This document shows, in pieces, positions 1-5,407 of a stretch of 5,407 bases of DNA. How positions within the stretch are numbered: the stretch's first letter is position 1; every line of letters begins with the position of its first letter. The DNA comes from Prevotella sp. UBA2756 (GTDB lineage Bacteria > Bacteroidota > Bacteroidia > Bacteroidales > Bacteroidaceae): assembly GCA_002353205.1 (NCBI GenBank), contig DEJE01000013.1, forward strand, positions 3,004-8,410. The letters run 5' to 3'. A program made the position numbers and the translations under genes. The notes under the pieces were generated by a model. That model made no database searches. It had not been told where the DNA came from and saw nothing but the letters and a program-made list of their open reading frames with translations.

Positions 1-408
1 CAGAACGGATGGGACACCGACCAGTTCCCCATCGACAACTATGAGCTGACACAGGCCATGATGGAGATCATCCGCAATGGCGGCCTCGGAAACGGCGGTA
101 CGAACTTCGACGCCAAGATCCGTCGTAACTCCACCGACCTGGAGGACCTCTTCATCGCTCACATCAGCGGTATGGATGCCATGGCCCGCGCACTGGAGAA
201 TGCTGCTGCCATCCTCGAGGAGAGCGAACTGCCCGCTATGAAGAAGGCTCGCTACGCCAGCTTCGACAGCGGTATCGGTAAGGACTTCGAAGACGGCAAG
301 CTCACGCTCGAGCAGGTCTACGAGTATGGTAAGAAGGTTGAAGAGCCGAAGCAGACCTCTGGCAAGCAGGAGAAGTATGAGACCATCGTGGCTCTCTACG
401 CCAAATAA
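1..408 (+). CDS. xylA: Xylose isomerase, C-terminal part (5' end outside window)
   Basis: Xylose isomerase interconverts D-xylose and D-xylulose in the cytoplasm, the entry step to the pentose phosphate pathway. The reading frame is open from base 1 and ends at TAA 406-408, giving the last 135 residues of a protein that is usually about 440 long. The visible part starts at the metal-site motif NGWDTDQFP (visible residues 2-10), whose two Asp residues (5 and 7) are metal ligands in the family. It continues with GGTNFDAKIRR (residues 32-42), whose Asp37 is a further metal ligand. The 30-residue gap between Asp7 and Asp37 equals that between the corresponding ligands of E. coli XylA (309 and 339). 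The end has the typical SGKQE motif. The Met at base 58 is internal, not a start. A hairpin terminator follows 24 bases after the stop, so xylA is the last gene of its transcript; any xylulokinase or transporter partners would lie upstream, out of view. Identification is very secure. Confidence 0.97.
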   Translation, partial: QNGWDTDQFPIDNYELTQAMMEIIRNGGLGNGGTNFDAKIRRNSTDLEDLFIAHISGMDAMARALENAAAILEESELPAMKKARYASFDSGIGKDFEDGKLTLEQVYEYGKKVEEPKQTSGKQEKYETIVALYAK

Positions 409-432
409 TCGGTTGCTGACCGGAGAATAAAA

Positions 433-470
433 AAAGAGGGGCATTTCCGTGAGTGGAGATGCTCCTCTTT
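433..470 (+). terminator. Hairpin terminator after xylA, probably bidirectional
   Basis: A 16-bp stem (433-448 with 455-470) includes two G-U pairs and closes a 6-base loop. It lies 24 bases after the xylA stop. On the + strand it is followed by a T-rich stretch (TTTCTGATTCT). On the - strand the same stem is followed by seven T residues (the A run at 429-435), so it could also act as a second stop for transcription from the facing lipoprotein gene. Confidence 0.8.
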
Positions 471-512
471 CTGATTCTATGAACGGCAGGCTTTCTGCTT
501 CGGTGCGGGCAC

Positions 513-542
513 AAAAAAACCGCCAGGTTCACACCCGGCGGT
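513..542 (-). terminator. Intrinsic terminator of the small lipoprotein gene
   Basis: Read on the - strand, a GC-rich stem forms between 537-542 and 519-524 (ACCGCC with GGCGGT). It extends past one A-C mismatch by three more pairs to a 4-base loop, and is followed directly by a run of seven T residues (A run 513-519 on the + strand). It begins 23 bases after the lipoprotein stop codon. This is a textbook rho-independent terminator. Confidence 0.88.
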
Positions 543-565
543 CGTAGCGTTTAGCTAATTGCTTC

Positions 566-868
566 TTACTCAGCAGCAACTGTTGAGTCAGCAGGAGCCT
601 CGGTAGCCTCAGCTGCGGTGCTGTCAGCGGGAGCAGCAACCTTAGCCTGCATGATCGAGTCGAGCTTAACAGCGAAGATAGAGTCCTTAGCTGCGAGACC
701 AGCGGTATCACCAACTGCTGCCCAAGCTGCTGTAGAATCCTCGAGGGTAGCCTCGGGAGCTGCTACTTCAACGGGCTCCTCAACAACGGGTGCCTCTGCC
801 TTCTTAGAATCGCAAGATGCGAAAGAGATAGCTGCGAAAGCTACTGCTACAAATGCTAATTTTTTCAT
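566..868 (-). CDS. Small Ala/Glu-rich putative lipoprotein
   Basis: The gene encodes 100 residues of unknown function. A signal peptide is clear: MKK, a hydrophobic core (residues 4-17), then FASC with Cys19 as the probable lipidated residue. Phe at -3 is not the best lipobox residue, but Ser18-Cys19-Asp20 fits Bacteroidetes lipoproteins. The mature part is low in complexity and rich in Ala, Glu, Pro and Val. It has Asp-Ser/Thr pairs at 44, 54, 62, 70, 82 and 94, and a near repeat of 12 residues at the end (PADST at 80-84 and 92-96). Trp49 is the only Trp. No enzyme motif is visible; the protein may be extended or partly disordered and placed in the outer membrane or periplasm. ATG at 868 is preceded by an A-rich leader (AAAGAAGAAA), usual for the phylum. 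The gene is monocistronic, with its own promoter and terminator. The overlapping + strand frame lacks such features. That the gene is real is likely; its function is not known. Confidence 0.85.
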   Translation of the reverse strand: MKKLAFVAVAFAAISFASCDSKKAEAPVVEEPVEVAAPEATLEDSTAAWAAVGDTAGLAAKDSIFAVKLDSIMQAKVAAPADSTAAEATEAPADSTVAAE

Positions 869-922
869 TTTCTTCTTTGCTTTTTAAATCTGTAAAACAA
901 TCATTTGTTTATTAAAACGCTG

Positions 923-930
923 CAAAGGTA
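923..930 (-). promoter_or_regulatory. Promoter -7 element for the lipoprotein gene
   Basis: On the - strand the bases read TACCTTTG, an exact match to the Bacteroidetes -7 consensus TAnnTTTG. It lies about 55 bases before the lipoprotein ATG and would give a leader of roughly 45-50 bases. No clear TTTG -33 element is present at the usual distance; that region (945-960) is a homopolymer-rich A/T tract instead. Confidence 0.7.
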
Positions 931-1162
931 AGCATTTTTTTGATACGTTGTTCTTTTTTTTGCTATTTTTTTTAGTCGAAAATGTAACTTTTTAGCAAAG
1001 TGTTGAAAATCAAATAGTTGTGCATTGTTAAATTCTTTTAAATACTTGGAGAATCGATATAAAATCAAAATTCGGCGCTTTTTGTGCTCGTAAACAGCAG
1101 TGCATTTTCTTCTCCGAAACGGTCGAAAAAAGAGCGTTCGGTTGAAAATCGGCTGTTTTCCT

Positions 1163-1192
1163 TTTTGATGAGGAAAAAAAACAGTAACTTTG
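1163..1192 (+). promoter_or_regulatory. Promoter of the mtaB operon
   Basis: TAACTTTG at 1185-1192 matches the Bacteroidetes -7 consensus TAnnTTTG. A TTTTG at 1163-1167 can serve as the -33 element, but the 17-base gap is shorter than the usual 19-21. Transcription would start near 1198, leaving a leader of about 38 bases before the mtaB ATG. Confidence 0.65.
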
Positions 1193-1235
1193 TAGCGGAA
1201 AAATTTTTCCCGTTGCTATTTTATATAAATAAGGT

Positions 1236-2612
1236 ATGATTAATACAAGTGCGTTCCAAGGCAAAAAAGCGGCTTATCTGACGTTGGGTTGCAAGCTCAA
1301 CTTCTCGGAGACGTCTACTTTTGCCCGAATGCTGCAAGATATGGGCGTCACGACAGTGGCCAGAGGCGAGCGTGCCGACATCTGTCTTGTCAACACGTGC
1401 AGTGTGACCGACGTTGCCGACCACAAGTGTCGTCAGGCCATCCGCAAGATAGTGAGGGAGCATCCGGGCGCGTTCGTTGTCGTCACGGGTTGCTATGCAC
1501 AGCTGGAGAGCGAGGCCGTGAGCATGATCGACGGCGTGGACCTGGTGCTCGGCAGCAACGAGAAGGCCCATCTCGTTCAATATCTTTCCGAAGCATGGTC
1601 GAAACGGATGACTGTCGGCGGAACACACGAGGCCGACGAGAGCCAGAGCAAGTGCCACGTGGTGCCGACGAAGGACATCAAGAGCTTTGCCCCCAGCTGC
1701 TCGCGAGGAAACCGCACACGCTACTTCCTGAAGGTTCAGGATGGATGTAACTATTTCTGCACCTACTGCACGATACCCTTCGCGCGAGGCTTCAGCCGTA
1801 ACCCGAGCATCGAGTCGCTCGTGGCTCAGGCCCGACAGGCTGCTGCCGAAGGCGGAAAGGAGATCGTGCTGACAGGCGTGAACATCGGCGATTTCGGCGA
1901 AACGACGGGCGAGCGTTTCCTCGACCTCGTGAAAGCCCTCGACAGGGTGGAGGGCATCGAGCGCTATCGCATAAGCAGTCTGGAACCCGACCTTCTCGAC
2001 GACGACCTGATAGAGTATTGCGCGCAAAGCCGCCGCTTCATGCCCCATTTCCATATCCCCCTGCAGAGTGGGAGCGACGACGTGCTCAGGCTGATGCACC
2101 GACGCTACGACACGGCACTCTTCGAAAGAAAGATAGAGCACATCAAGAGGCTGATGCCCGATGCCTTTATCGGCGTGGACGTGATGGTGGGCACGAGAGG
2201 GGAGACGCCGGCCTGCTTCGAGCAGAGCTATGACTTCCTGAACAGGCTCGATGTGACACAGCTCCATGTGTTCCCCTACAGCGAAAGGCCGGGGACGGCA
2301 GCACTCAAGATACCGTATATCGTGTCGGAAAAAGAGAAGAAAGAACGGAGCCGACGGCTGCTTGAACTCTCCGACCGGAAGACGGAGGCTTTCTATGCCC
2401 GGCATATCGGCCGCAAGGCAGTGGTGTTGTTCGAGAAAGCCGACCGGGGAAAACGGATGCATGGGTTCACCGAGAATTATATACGTGCGGAACTGTCGGC
2501 TGCGGAGGCTGATGAGCGTCTGGATAACCAGCTCGTGGAGGTGACGTTAGGCGAGATGAATGCCGACAAGACGGCCCTGAAGGTCCAACTTAAAGCAGAC
2601 AGACATGGATAG
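1236..2612 (+). CDS. mtaB: tRNA t6A37 C2-methylthiotransferase MtaB
   Basis: MtaB is a cytoplasmic radical-SAM enzyme that adds a methylthio group to t6A at position 37 of ANN-decoding tRNAs, giving ms2t6A, which steadies codon-anticodon pairing. The 458 residues show the whole family layout. The N-terminal MTTase domain carries three cluster cysteines: Cys19 (TLGCKLN), Cys55 (VNTCSVT) and Cys86 (TGCYAQL). The radical-SAM core has the CxxxCxxC motif at Cys171, Cys175 and Cys178 (DGCNYFCTYC), followed by IPFARG. A TRAM RNA-binding domain runs from about residue 392 to 455. The opening TLGCKLNFSET points to the MtaB branch rather than MiaB or RimO. The ATG at 1236 is chosen because it gives the short N-terminal lead expected before the first Cys motif; AAGG at 1231-1234 is too close to be a normal ribosome site. 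The gene is first in a three-gene operon and its last 8 bases overlap the next gene. It looks intact. Confidence 0.95.
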   Translation: MINTSAFQGKKAAYLTLGCKLNFSETSTFARMLQDMGVTTVARGERADICLVNTCSVTDVADHKCRQAIRKIVREHPGAFVVVTGCYAQLESEAVSMIDGVDLVLGSNEKAHLVQYLSEAWSKRMTVGGTHEADESQSKCHVVPTKDIKSFAPSCSRGNRTRYFLKVQDGCNYFCTYCTIPFARGFSRNPSIESLVAQARQAAAEGGKEIVLTGVNIGDFGETTGERFLDLVKALDRVEGIERYRISSLEPDLLDDDLIEYCAQSRRFMPHFHIPLQSGSDDVLRLMHRRYDTALFERKIEHIKRLMPDAFIGVDVMVGTRGETPACFEQSYDFLNRLDVTQLHVFPYSERPGTAALKIPYIVSEKEKKERSRRLLELSDRKTEAFYARHIGRKAVVLFEKADRGKRMHGFTENYIRAELSAAEADERLDNQLVEVTLGEMNADKTALKVQLKADRHG

Positions 2613-3624
2613 AGTAGCGGTTGTCATCCTGAACTGGAACGGCAAGAATATGCTGGAACGCTATATGCCCAAGCTAATGGCGAACGTGGGAGAGGGCGCG
2701 CGTGTCTATGTCGCTGACAATGCTTCGACCGACGACTCCATGGACTTCCTTCGTGCAAGCTATCCCGATGTGAAGCTCATCCAGCTGGAAAAGAACTGGG
2801 GTTTCGCCGAAGGGTATAACAAGGCTCTCGGGCAGGTCAAGGCGCAGTATTATGTGTTGCTCAACAGCGACGTGGAGGTGACTGAGGGGTGGCTCGAAAG
2901 GCTCACCACTTATATGGACGCTCATAACGAGGTGGCCGCATGCCAACCCAAGCTGCGCGCCGTGCATGACCCTGCGAGCTTCGAGTATGCCGGCGCTTCG
3001 GGAGGATTCCTGGATAAGTACGGTTACCCGTTCTGTCGTGGGCGGATATTCGACACGGTGGAAAAAGACCGAGGGCAATACGACGATGTCGTCGAGGTGC
3101 TTTGGGCTACGGGCGCTTGTCTGATGATACGGAGTGAAGACTACTGGCGTGTCGGCGGACTCGATGCCCGCTTCTTCGCGCATAACGAGGAGATCGACAT
3201 GTGCTGGCGACTGTGGCTCCAGGGGCGCAAGGTGGTCTGCCTGCCGCAGAGCGTGGTCTATCATGTAGGCGGCGGAACGCTCCCCAAGGGGAATCCCATG
3301 AAGACATACCTGAACTTCCGCAACAACCTGACGATGCTCTACAAGAATCTTCCCGAACGGGAACTGCGTCGGGTGATGTGCATGCGATGGCTGCTCGACT
3401 ATGTGGCTGCCTTCCAGACGTTGGTCTTCAACCGCAATGTGGGCGACTTCAAGGCCATTTACCGTGCCCGAAGGGATTTCAGGAAGTGGCTGCCGCAGTT
3501 TCGTGACGACCGCCAGCACATTCAGCGAGAGTCTGAAGGAATGTCAGTTCCTACGCGCGTACATTATAGTATATTATATAAGTATTACCTAAAAAGAAAA
3601 AAATATTACTCAGAGATTAAATAA
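2605..3624 (+). CDS. Family 2 glycosyltransferase (rhamnosyltransferase-like)
   Basis: This is a 339-residue inverting GT-A glycosyltransferase that should move a sugar from a nucleotide-sugar donor to a growing glycan on the cytoplasmic side of the membrane. The N-terminal fold begins with VAVVILNWNG (4-13), followed by VADNASTDDS (36-45) with Asp38 placed to bind the nucleotide. The metal-binding DxD-like motif is NSDVEV (87-92). A late motif, GGLDARFFAHNEEIDMCWR (184-202), includes the acidic residues expected near the catalytic base. This pattern is shared by the GT2 branch often labelled rhamnosyltransferase, but donor and acceptor cannot be read from sequence. Residues 255-339 are helical-looking and basic, with no full transmembrane span; the last 20 are rich in Tyr and Lys. 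The ATG overlaps the mtaB end by 8 bases, and its stop overlaps the next start (TAATG), so coupled translation is likely. The last ~63 bases are very AT-rich, unlike the rest of the gene. Family is sure; substrate unknown. Confidence 0.93.
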   Translation: MDRVAVVILNWNGKNMLERYMPKLMANVGEGARVYVADNASTDDSMDFLRASYPDVKLIQLEKNWGFAEGYNKALGQVKAQYYVLLNSDVEVTEGWLERLTTYMDAHNEVAACQPKLRAVHDPASFEYAGASGGFLDKYGYPFCRGRIFDTVEKDRGQYDDVVEVLWATGACLMIRSEDYWRVGGLDARFFAHNEEIDMCWRLWLQGRKVVCLPQSVVYHVGGGTLPKGNPMKTYLNFRNNLTMLYKNLPERELRRVMCMRWLLDYVAAFQTLVFNRNVGDFKAIYRARRDFRKWLPQFRDDRQHIQRESEGMSVPTRVHYSILYKYYLKRKKYYSEIK

Positions 3625-5120
3625 TGGTTATGAAGAAGAAAATGGTTGTTTACCGTCTGCTGGTGGTCTTGCTCGTTGCTGGATGCGCTCTTGGTGCCCA
3701 GGCTCAGCGGAAAAGAGATTTCAGGGGAGCTTGGATTCAGGCTGTCAACGGACAATGGGTAGGCATGGGAACAGAAAAGATGCAGAGGACGCTGACGTAT
3801 CAGCTCGACGAGCTACAGAAGGATGGGGTGAATGCCATCATCTTTCAGGTCAGGCCCGAATGCGATGCGCTCTATCAAAGTAGCTTAGAGCCTTGGAGCC
3901 GGTTCCTTACCGGCACGCAGGGTCTGGCTCCTGCGCCCTTTTGGGACCCACTCGCATGGATGGTGACGGAATGCCATAAGCGTGGAATGGAAATTCACGC
4001 ATGGATTAATCCTTACAGAGCAAAGACCAAGACGACGAAGGAGCTCGCCAGGTCGCATGTCGCCGTGAAGCATCCTGAATGGGTGTTCCAGTACGACGGG
4101 CAGTACATCCTGAACCCCGGCATTCCCGCTTGCCGCAACTATATCTGCGACGTGGTGGATGATATCGTGAGACGGTATGATATCGACGGACTTCATATCG
4201 ACGACTATTTCTATCCGTACCCCGTGGCGGGGCAGACCATTCCCGACGATAATGAGTTCCGACGCTACAACAACGGATTCGTGCAGAAGGCTGACTGGCG
4301 GCGCGACAACGTGAACGTGTTCATCAAGCAGCTCTACGAGCGCATACATGCCGTGAAACCGTGGGTGAAGTTCGGCGTATCGCCCTTTGGCATCTACCGA
4401 AACAAGAAAAATTCGGCCATCGGAAGCGCAACGAACGGACTGCAGAACTACGACGACTTGTATGCCGACGTGCTCATGTGGGTGAACAACGGATGGGTGG
4501 ATTACCTCGTGCCGCAGCTCTACTGGGAGATAGGGCACAAGGCGGCTGACTACAAGGAGCTGATAGGGTGGTGGAACAACTACGCTTCGGCCCGACATCT
4601 TTATATCGGCGAAGATGTGGAGCGGACGGTGAAGAACAAAGACCCGCAGAATCCTTCGCAACACCAGCTGCCGGCGAAGATGAGACTGCACGAACAGATG
4701 CGAGGTGTCAACGGAACGGTTCTTTGGTACGCCAAGGCGGCTGTCGATAATGTCGGCAACTATGGTTCGCTTCTCCGCAACCATTACTGGAAATACCCCG
4801 CTTTGCCACCGCGGATGGAGTTCATCGACGGCAAGGCTCCGAAGAAAGTGCGGAAGATGAAGGTCGTGGAGACGTCAGACGGGCACGTGCTCTTCTGGCA
4901 GGCTCCCAAGGGGAAGGACTGGGGCGACGTGGCTTGCCGCTATGTCGTCTATCGATTCGCGAAGGGGGAGAAGGTAGATTTGGATGACCCCGCCCATATC
5001 GTTGCCATCACCTACGACGAGTTCTACAAACTTCCGTCAGTGAAACGGAAAGATGTATACGTCGTGACTGCCCTCGACCGGATGGCAAACGAGAGCAAAG
5101 GAAAAAAGAAAAAGTACTGA
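3624..5120 (+). CDS. Exported GHL10/DUF187 glycosyl hydrolase-like protein with FnIII-like C-terminus
   Basis: The 498-residue protein belongs to the glycosyl hydrolase-like 10 family (DUF187; relatives B. subtilis YngK and E. coli DigH/YddW, the latter acting on denuded peptidoglycan glycan strands). An N-terminal signal has KKK (4-6), a hydrophobic core (12-19) and then VAGC (18-21), a good lipobox; AQA at 25-27 would also suit signal peptidase I. The TIM-barrel domain spans about 32-390 and opens with FRGAWIQ (33-39). It has conserved blocks QVRPECDALY (75-84), HAWINPYR (125-132) and DGLHIDDYFYPYP (188-200), whose Asp193 and Asp194 are candidates for catalysis. Residues ~398-490 resemble a fibronectin type III domain (LFWQAP, CRYVVYRF, YVVTALDR), a common partner in this family. 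The tail KGKKKKY is basic. The start at 3624 overlaps the upstream stop; Met3 (3630) is an equally good start. Likely acts on a cell-wall or envelope glycan outside the cytoplasm. The family is sure, the substrate is inferred. Confidence 0.92.
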   Translation: MVMKKKMVVYRLLVVLLVAGCALGAQAQRKRDFRGAWIQAVNGQWVGMGTEKMQRTLTYQLDELQKDGVNAIIFQVRPECDALYQSSLEPWSRFLTGTQGLAPAPFWDPLAWMVTECHKRGMEIHAWINPYRAKTKTTKELARSHVAVKHPEWVFQYDGQYILNPGIPACRNYICDVVDDIVRRYDIDGLHIDDYFYPYPVAGQTIPDDNEFRRYNNGFVQKADWRRDNVNVFIKQLYERIHAVKPWVKFGVSPFGIYRNKKNSAIGSATNGLQNYDDLYADVLMWVNNGWVDYLVPQLYWEIGHKAADYKELIGWWNNYASARHLYIGEDVERTVKNKDPQNPSQHQLPAKMRLHEQMRGVNGTVLWYAKAAVDNVGNYGSLLRNHYWKYPALPPRMEFIDGKAPKKVRKMKVVETSDGHVLFWQAPKGKDWGDVACRYVVYRFAKGEKVDLDDPAHIVAITYDEFYKLPSVKRKDVYVVTALDRMANESKGKKKKY

Positions 5121-5131
5121 ATATAAAGAAA

Positions 5132-5156
5132 ACTGCCGGCTCCAAGAGTCGGCAGT
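5132..5156 (+). terminator. Hairpin terminator at the end of the mtaB operon
   Basis: A 10-bp stem (5132-5141 with 5147-5156, one G-U pair) closes a 5-base loop, 11 bases after the stop of the last operon gene. The + strand has only a weak T-rich tail (CTTCATGTCT). On the - strand the stem is followed by TTTTCTTTATAT, so it would work better for transcription coming from the right. It probably acts in both directions and keeps the operon apart from the promoter downstream. Confidence 0.7.
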
Positions 5157-5273
5157 CTTCATGTCTATGGTTCCAAATACTACCATCATGTCTTCATCAA
5201 CGCTTGTGTTTCCTTGATTTTTATCAATAATCCAATAAAAATTCGTAATCATAGCAAAAAAGTTCCCGAAAAA

Positions 5274-5305
5274 TTTGGCGCGTATTGATTTTTGCCGTAC
5301 CTTTG
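5274..5305 (+). promoter_or_regulatory. Strong Bacteroidetes-type promoter, probably of an rRNA operon
   Basis: TTTG at 5274-5277 and TACCTTTG at 5298-5305 match the -33 and -7 consensus exactly, with an ideal gap of 20 bases. The region before it is AT-rich, with A and T runs (5231-5275) that could act as an upstream element. Transcription should start near 5311. No protein-coding start follows within the window; the transcript begins with a structured leader. Confidence 0.85.
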
Positions 5306-5307
5306 CA

Positions 5308-5407
5308 TCCGCTTTCCCGCCGAGACGCCTTTCGGCAGTTGTGCGGAAGAGCGAGGAGGGAGATCTTTGAAAGGATTACATAAGACAGAGAAGTAGTAGT
5401 ACAAGAA
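5308..5407 (+). ncRNA. Probable rRNA operon leader (partial, runs off the window)
   Basis: Just after the promoter, the transcript can fold into a stem GCCGA/TCGGC (5319-5323 with 5332-5336) inside a second stem TCCGC/GCGGA (5308-5312 with 5343-5347). Then comes GATCTTTGAAA (5362-5372), which resembles the boxA antitermination element of rRNA leaders, and an A/G-rich stretch with AAGTAGTAGTACAAG (5391-5405). The order promoter, hairpin, boxA, A-rich spacer is that of an rrn leader, and the wording resembles leaders I know before 16S genes in Bacteroidales. The 16S gene itself is not reached, so the call is an inference. A leader for tRNAs or another stable RNA is the main other choice. Confidence 0.6.

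Larger units (their letters stand above)
869..1235. other. AT-rich divergent intergenic region
   Basis: This 367-base gap separates the - strand lipoprotein gene from the + strand mtaB operon. It holds the lipoprotein leader and -7 element on its left and the mtaB promoter on its right. Between them are long T runs (936-941, 953-961, 966-973) and a weak imperfect hairpin (1114-1121 with 1135-1141) with no T run after it. I see no convincing gene, tRNA or riboswitch here. A 78-codon frame on the - strand (1028-1264) runs into mtaB and resembles nothing. Confidence 0.7.

Noticed and set aside
618..887. An 89-codon frame on the + strand opposite the lipoprotein gene
   Set aside because: The - strand frame has a clear signal peptide, lipobox, promoter and terminator, while this frame has none of these and ends in a Phe run read from the leader.
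985..992. TAACTTTT on the + strand as a second promoter for mtaB
   Set aside because: It lacks the final G of TAnnTTTG and is far from the gene; the exact TAACTTTG at 1185 is a better choice.
1114..1141. Imperfect inverted repeat (CCGAAACG with CGTTCGG) in the intergenic region
   Set aside because: Only 7 pairs with a bulge and a 13-base loop, and no T run; too weak to call a terminator or operator.
1003..1150. Repeated GTTGAAAATC (near 1003 and 1141) and related GTCGAAAA words
   Set aside because: Ten-base matches in an AT-rich region are expected by chance and show no regular spacing.
1028..1264. A 78-codon frame on the - strand in the intergenic region
   Set aside because: It begins inside mtaB, crosses the mtaB promoter, has AT-rich random-like composition and no recognisable family.
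1221..2462. A 413-codon open frame on the - strand opposite mtaB
   Set aside because: It lies wholly antisense to a gene with every family motif, resembles no family I know, and is rich in His, Ala and Leu as expected from the complement of GC-rich coding DNA.
2674..3519. A 281-codon open frame on the - strand opposite the glycosyltransferase gene
   Set aside because: Antisense shadow of a well-supported GT2 gene; its product has no recognisable motif.
3885..4784. A 299-codon open frame on the - strand opposite the GHL10 gene
   Set aside because: Antisense shadow; its Val/His-rich product matches nothing and no promoter or ribosome site is evident.
5037..5252. A 71-codon frame on the - strand over the operon end
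   Set aside because: It spans the terminator hairpin and the end of the GHL10 gene, and has no leader or family resemblance; the hydrophobic stretch comes from the complement of a Lys-rich tail.

Overview
The window looks like ordinary chromosomal DNA from a member of the Bacteroidales, most likely a Prevotella or Bacteroides relative. Three things point there: promoters of the Bacteroidetes type (TTTG, about 20 bases, TAnnTTTG), A-rich leaders without clear Shine-Dalgarno sites, and protein families typical of the group. The organism call is inferred from these features, not from a database match.

Layout. Positions 1-408 hold the 3' end of a xylose isomerase gene (xylA, + strand), which ends in a strong hairpin. 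Facing it on the - strand is a small Ala/Glu-rich lipoprotein gene (566-868) with its own promoter and a textbook intrinsic terminator; the two genes converge on a short region with two hairpins. An AT-rich divergent intergenic region (869-1235) carries the lipoprotein promoter and a promoter facing right. That second promoter starts a tightly packed three-gene operon on the + strand: mtaB (tRNA t6A37 methylthiotransferase, 1236-2612), a family 2 glycosyltransferase (2605-3624) and an exported GHL10/DUF187 glycosyl hydrolase-like protein with an FnIII-like tail (3624-5120). The genes overlap by 8 bases and by 1 base, so translational coupling is likely. A hairpin at 5132-5156 closes the operon.

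The last ~135 bases hold an excellent promoter (5274-5305) followed by a structured leader with a boxA-like element. It runs off the window edge and looks like the start of a ribosomal RNA operon, although no rRNA sequence is reached.

How the genes fit together: xylA belongs to pentose catabolism. The operon mixes tRNA modification with two envelope-glycan functions, a nucleotide-sugar glycosyltransferase and a secreted glycan hydrolase-like protein. No mobile element, CRISPR array, tRNA or defence system was seen, and I found no clear previously undescribed system. The most open questions are the role of the small lipoprotein, the logic of the mixed operon, and the targeting and substrate of the GHL10 protein.
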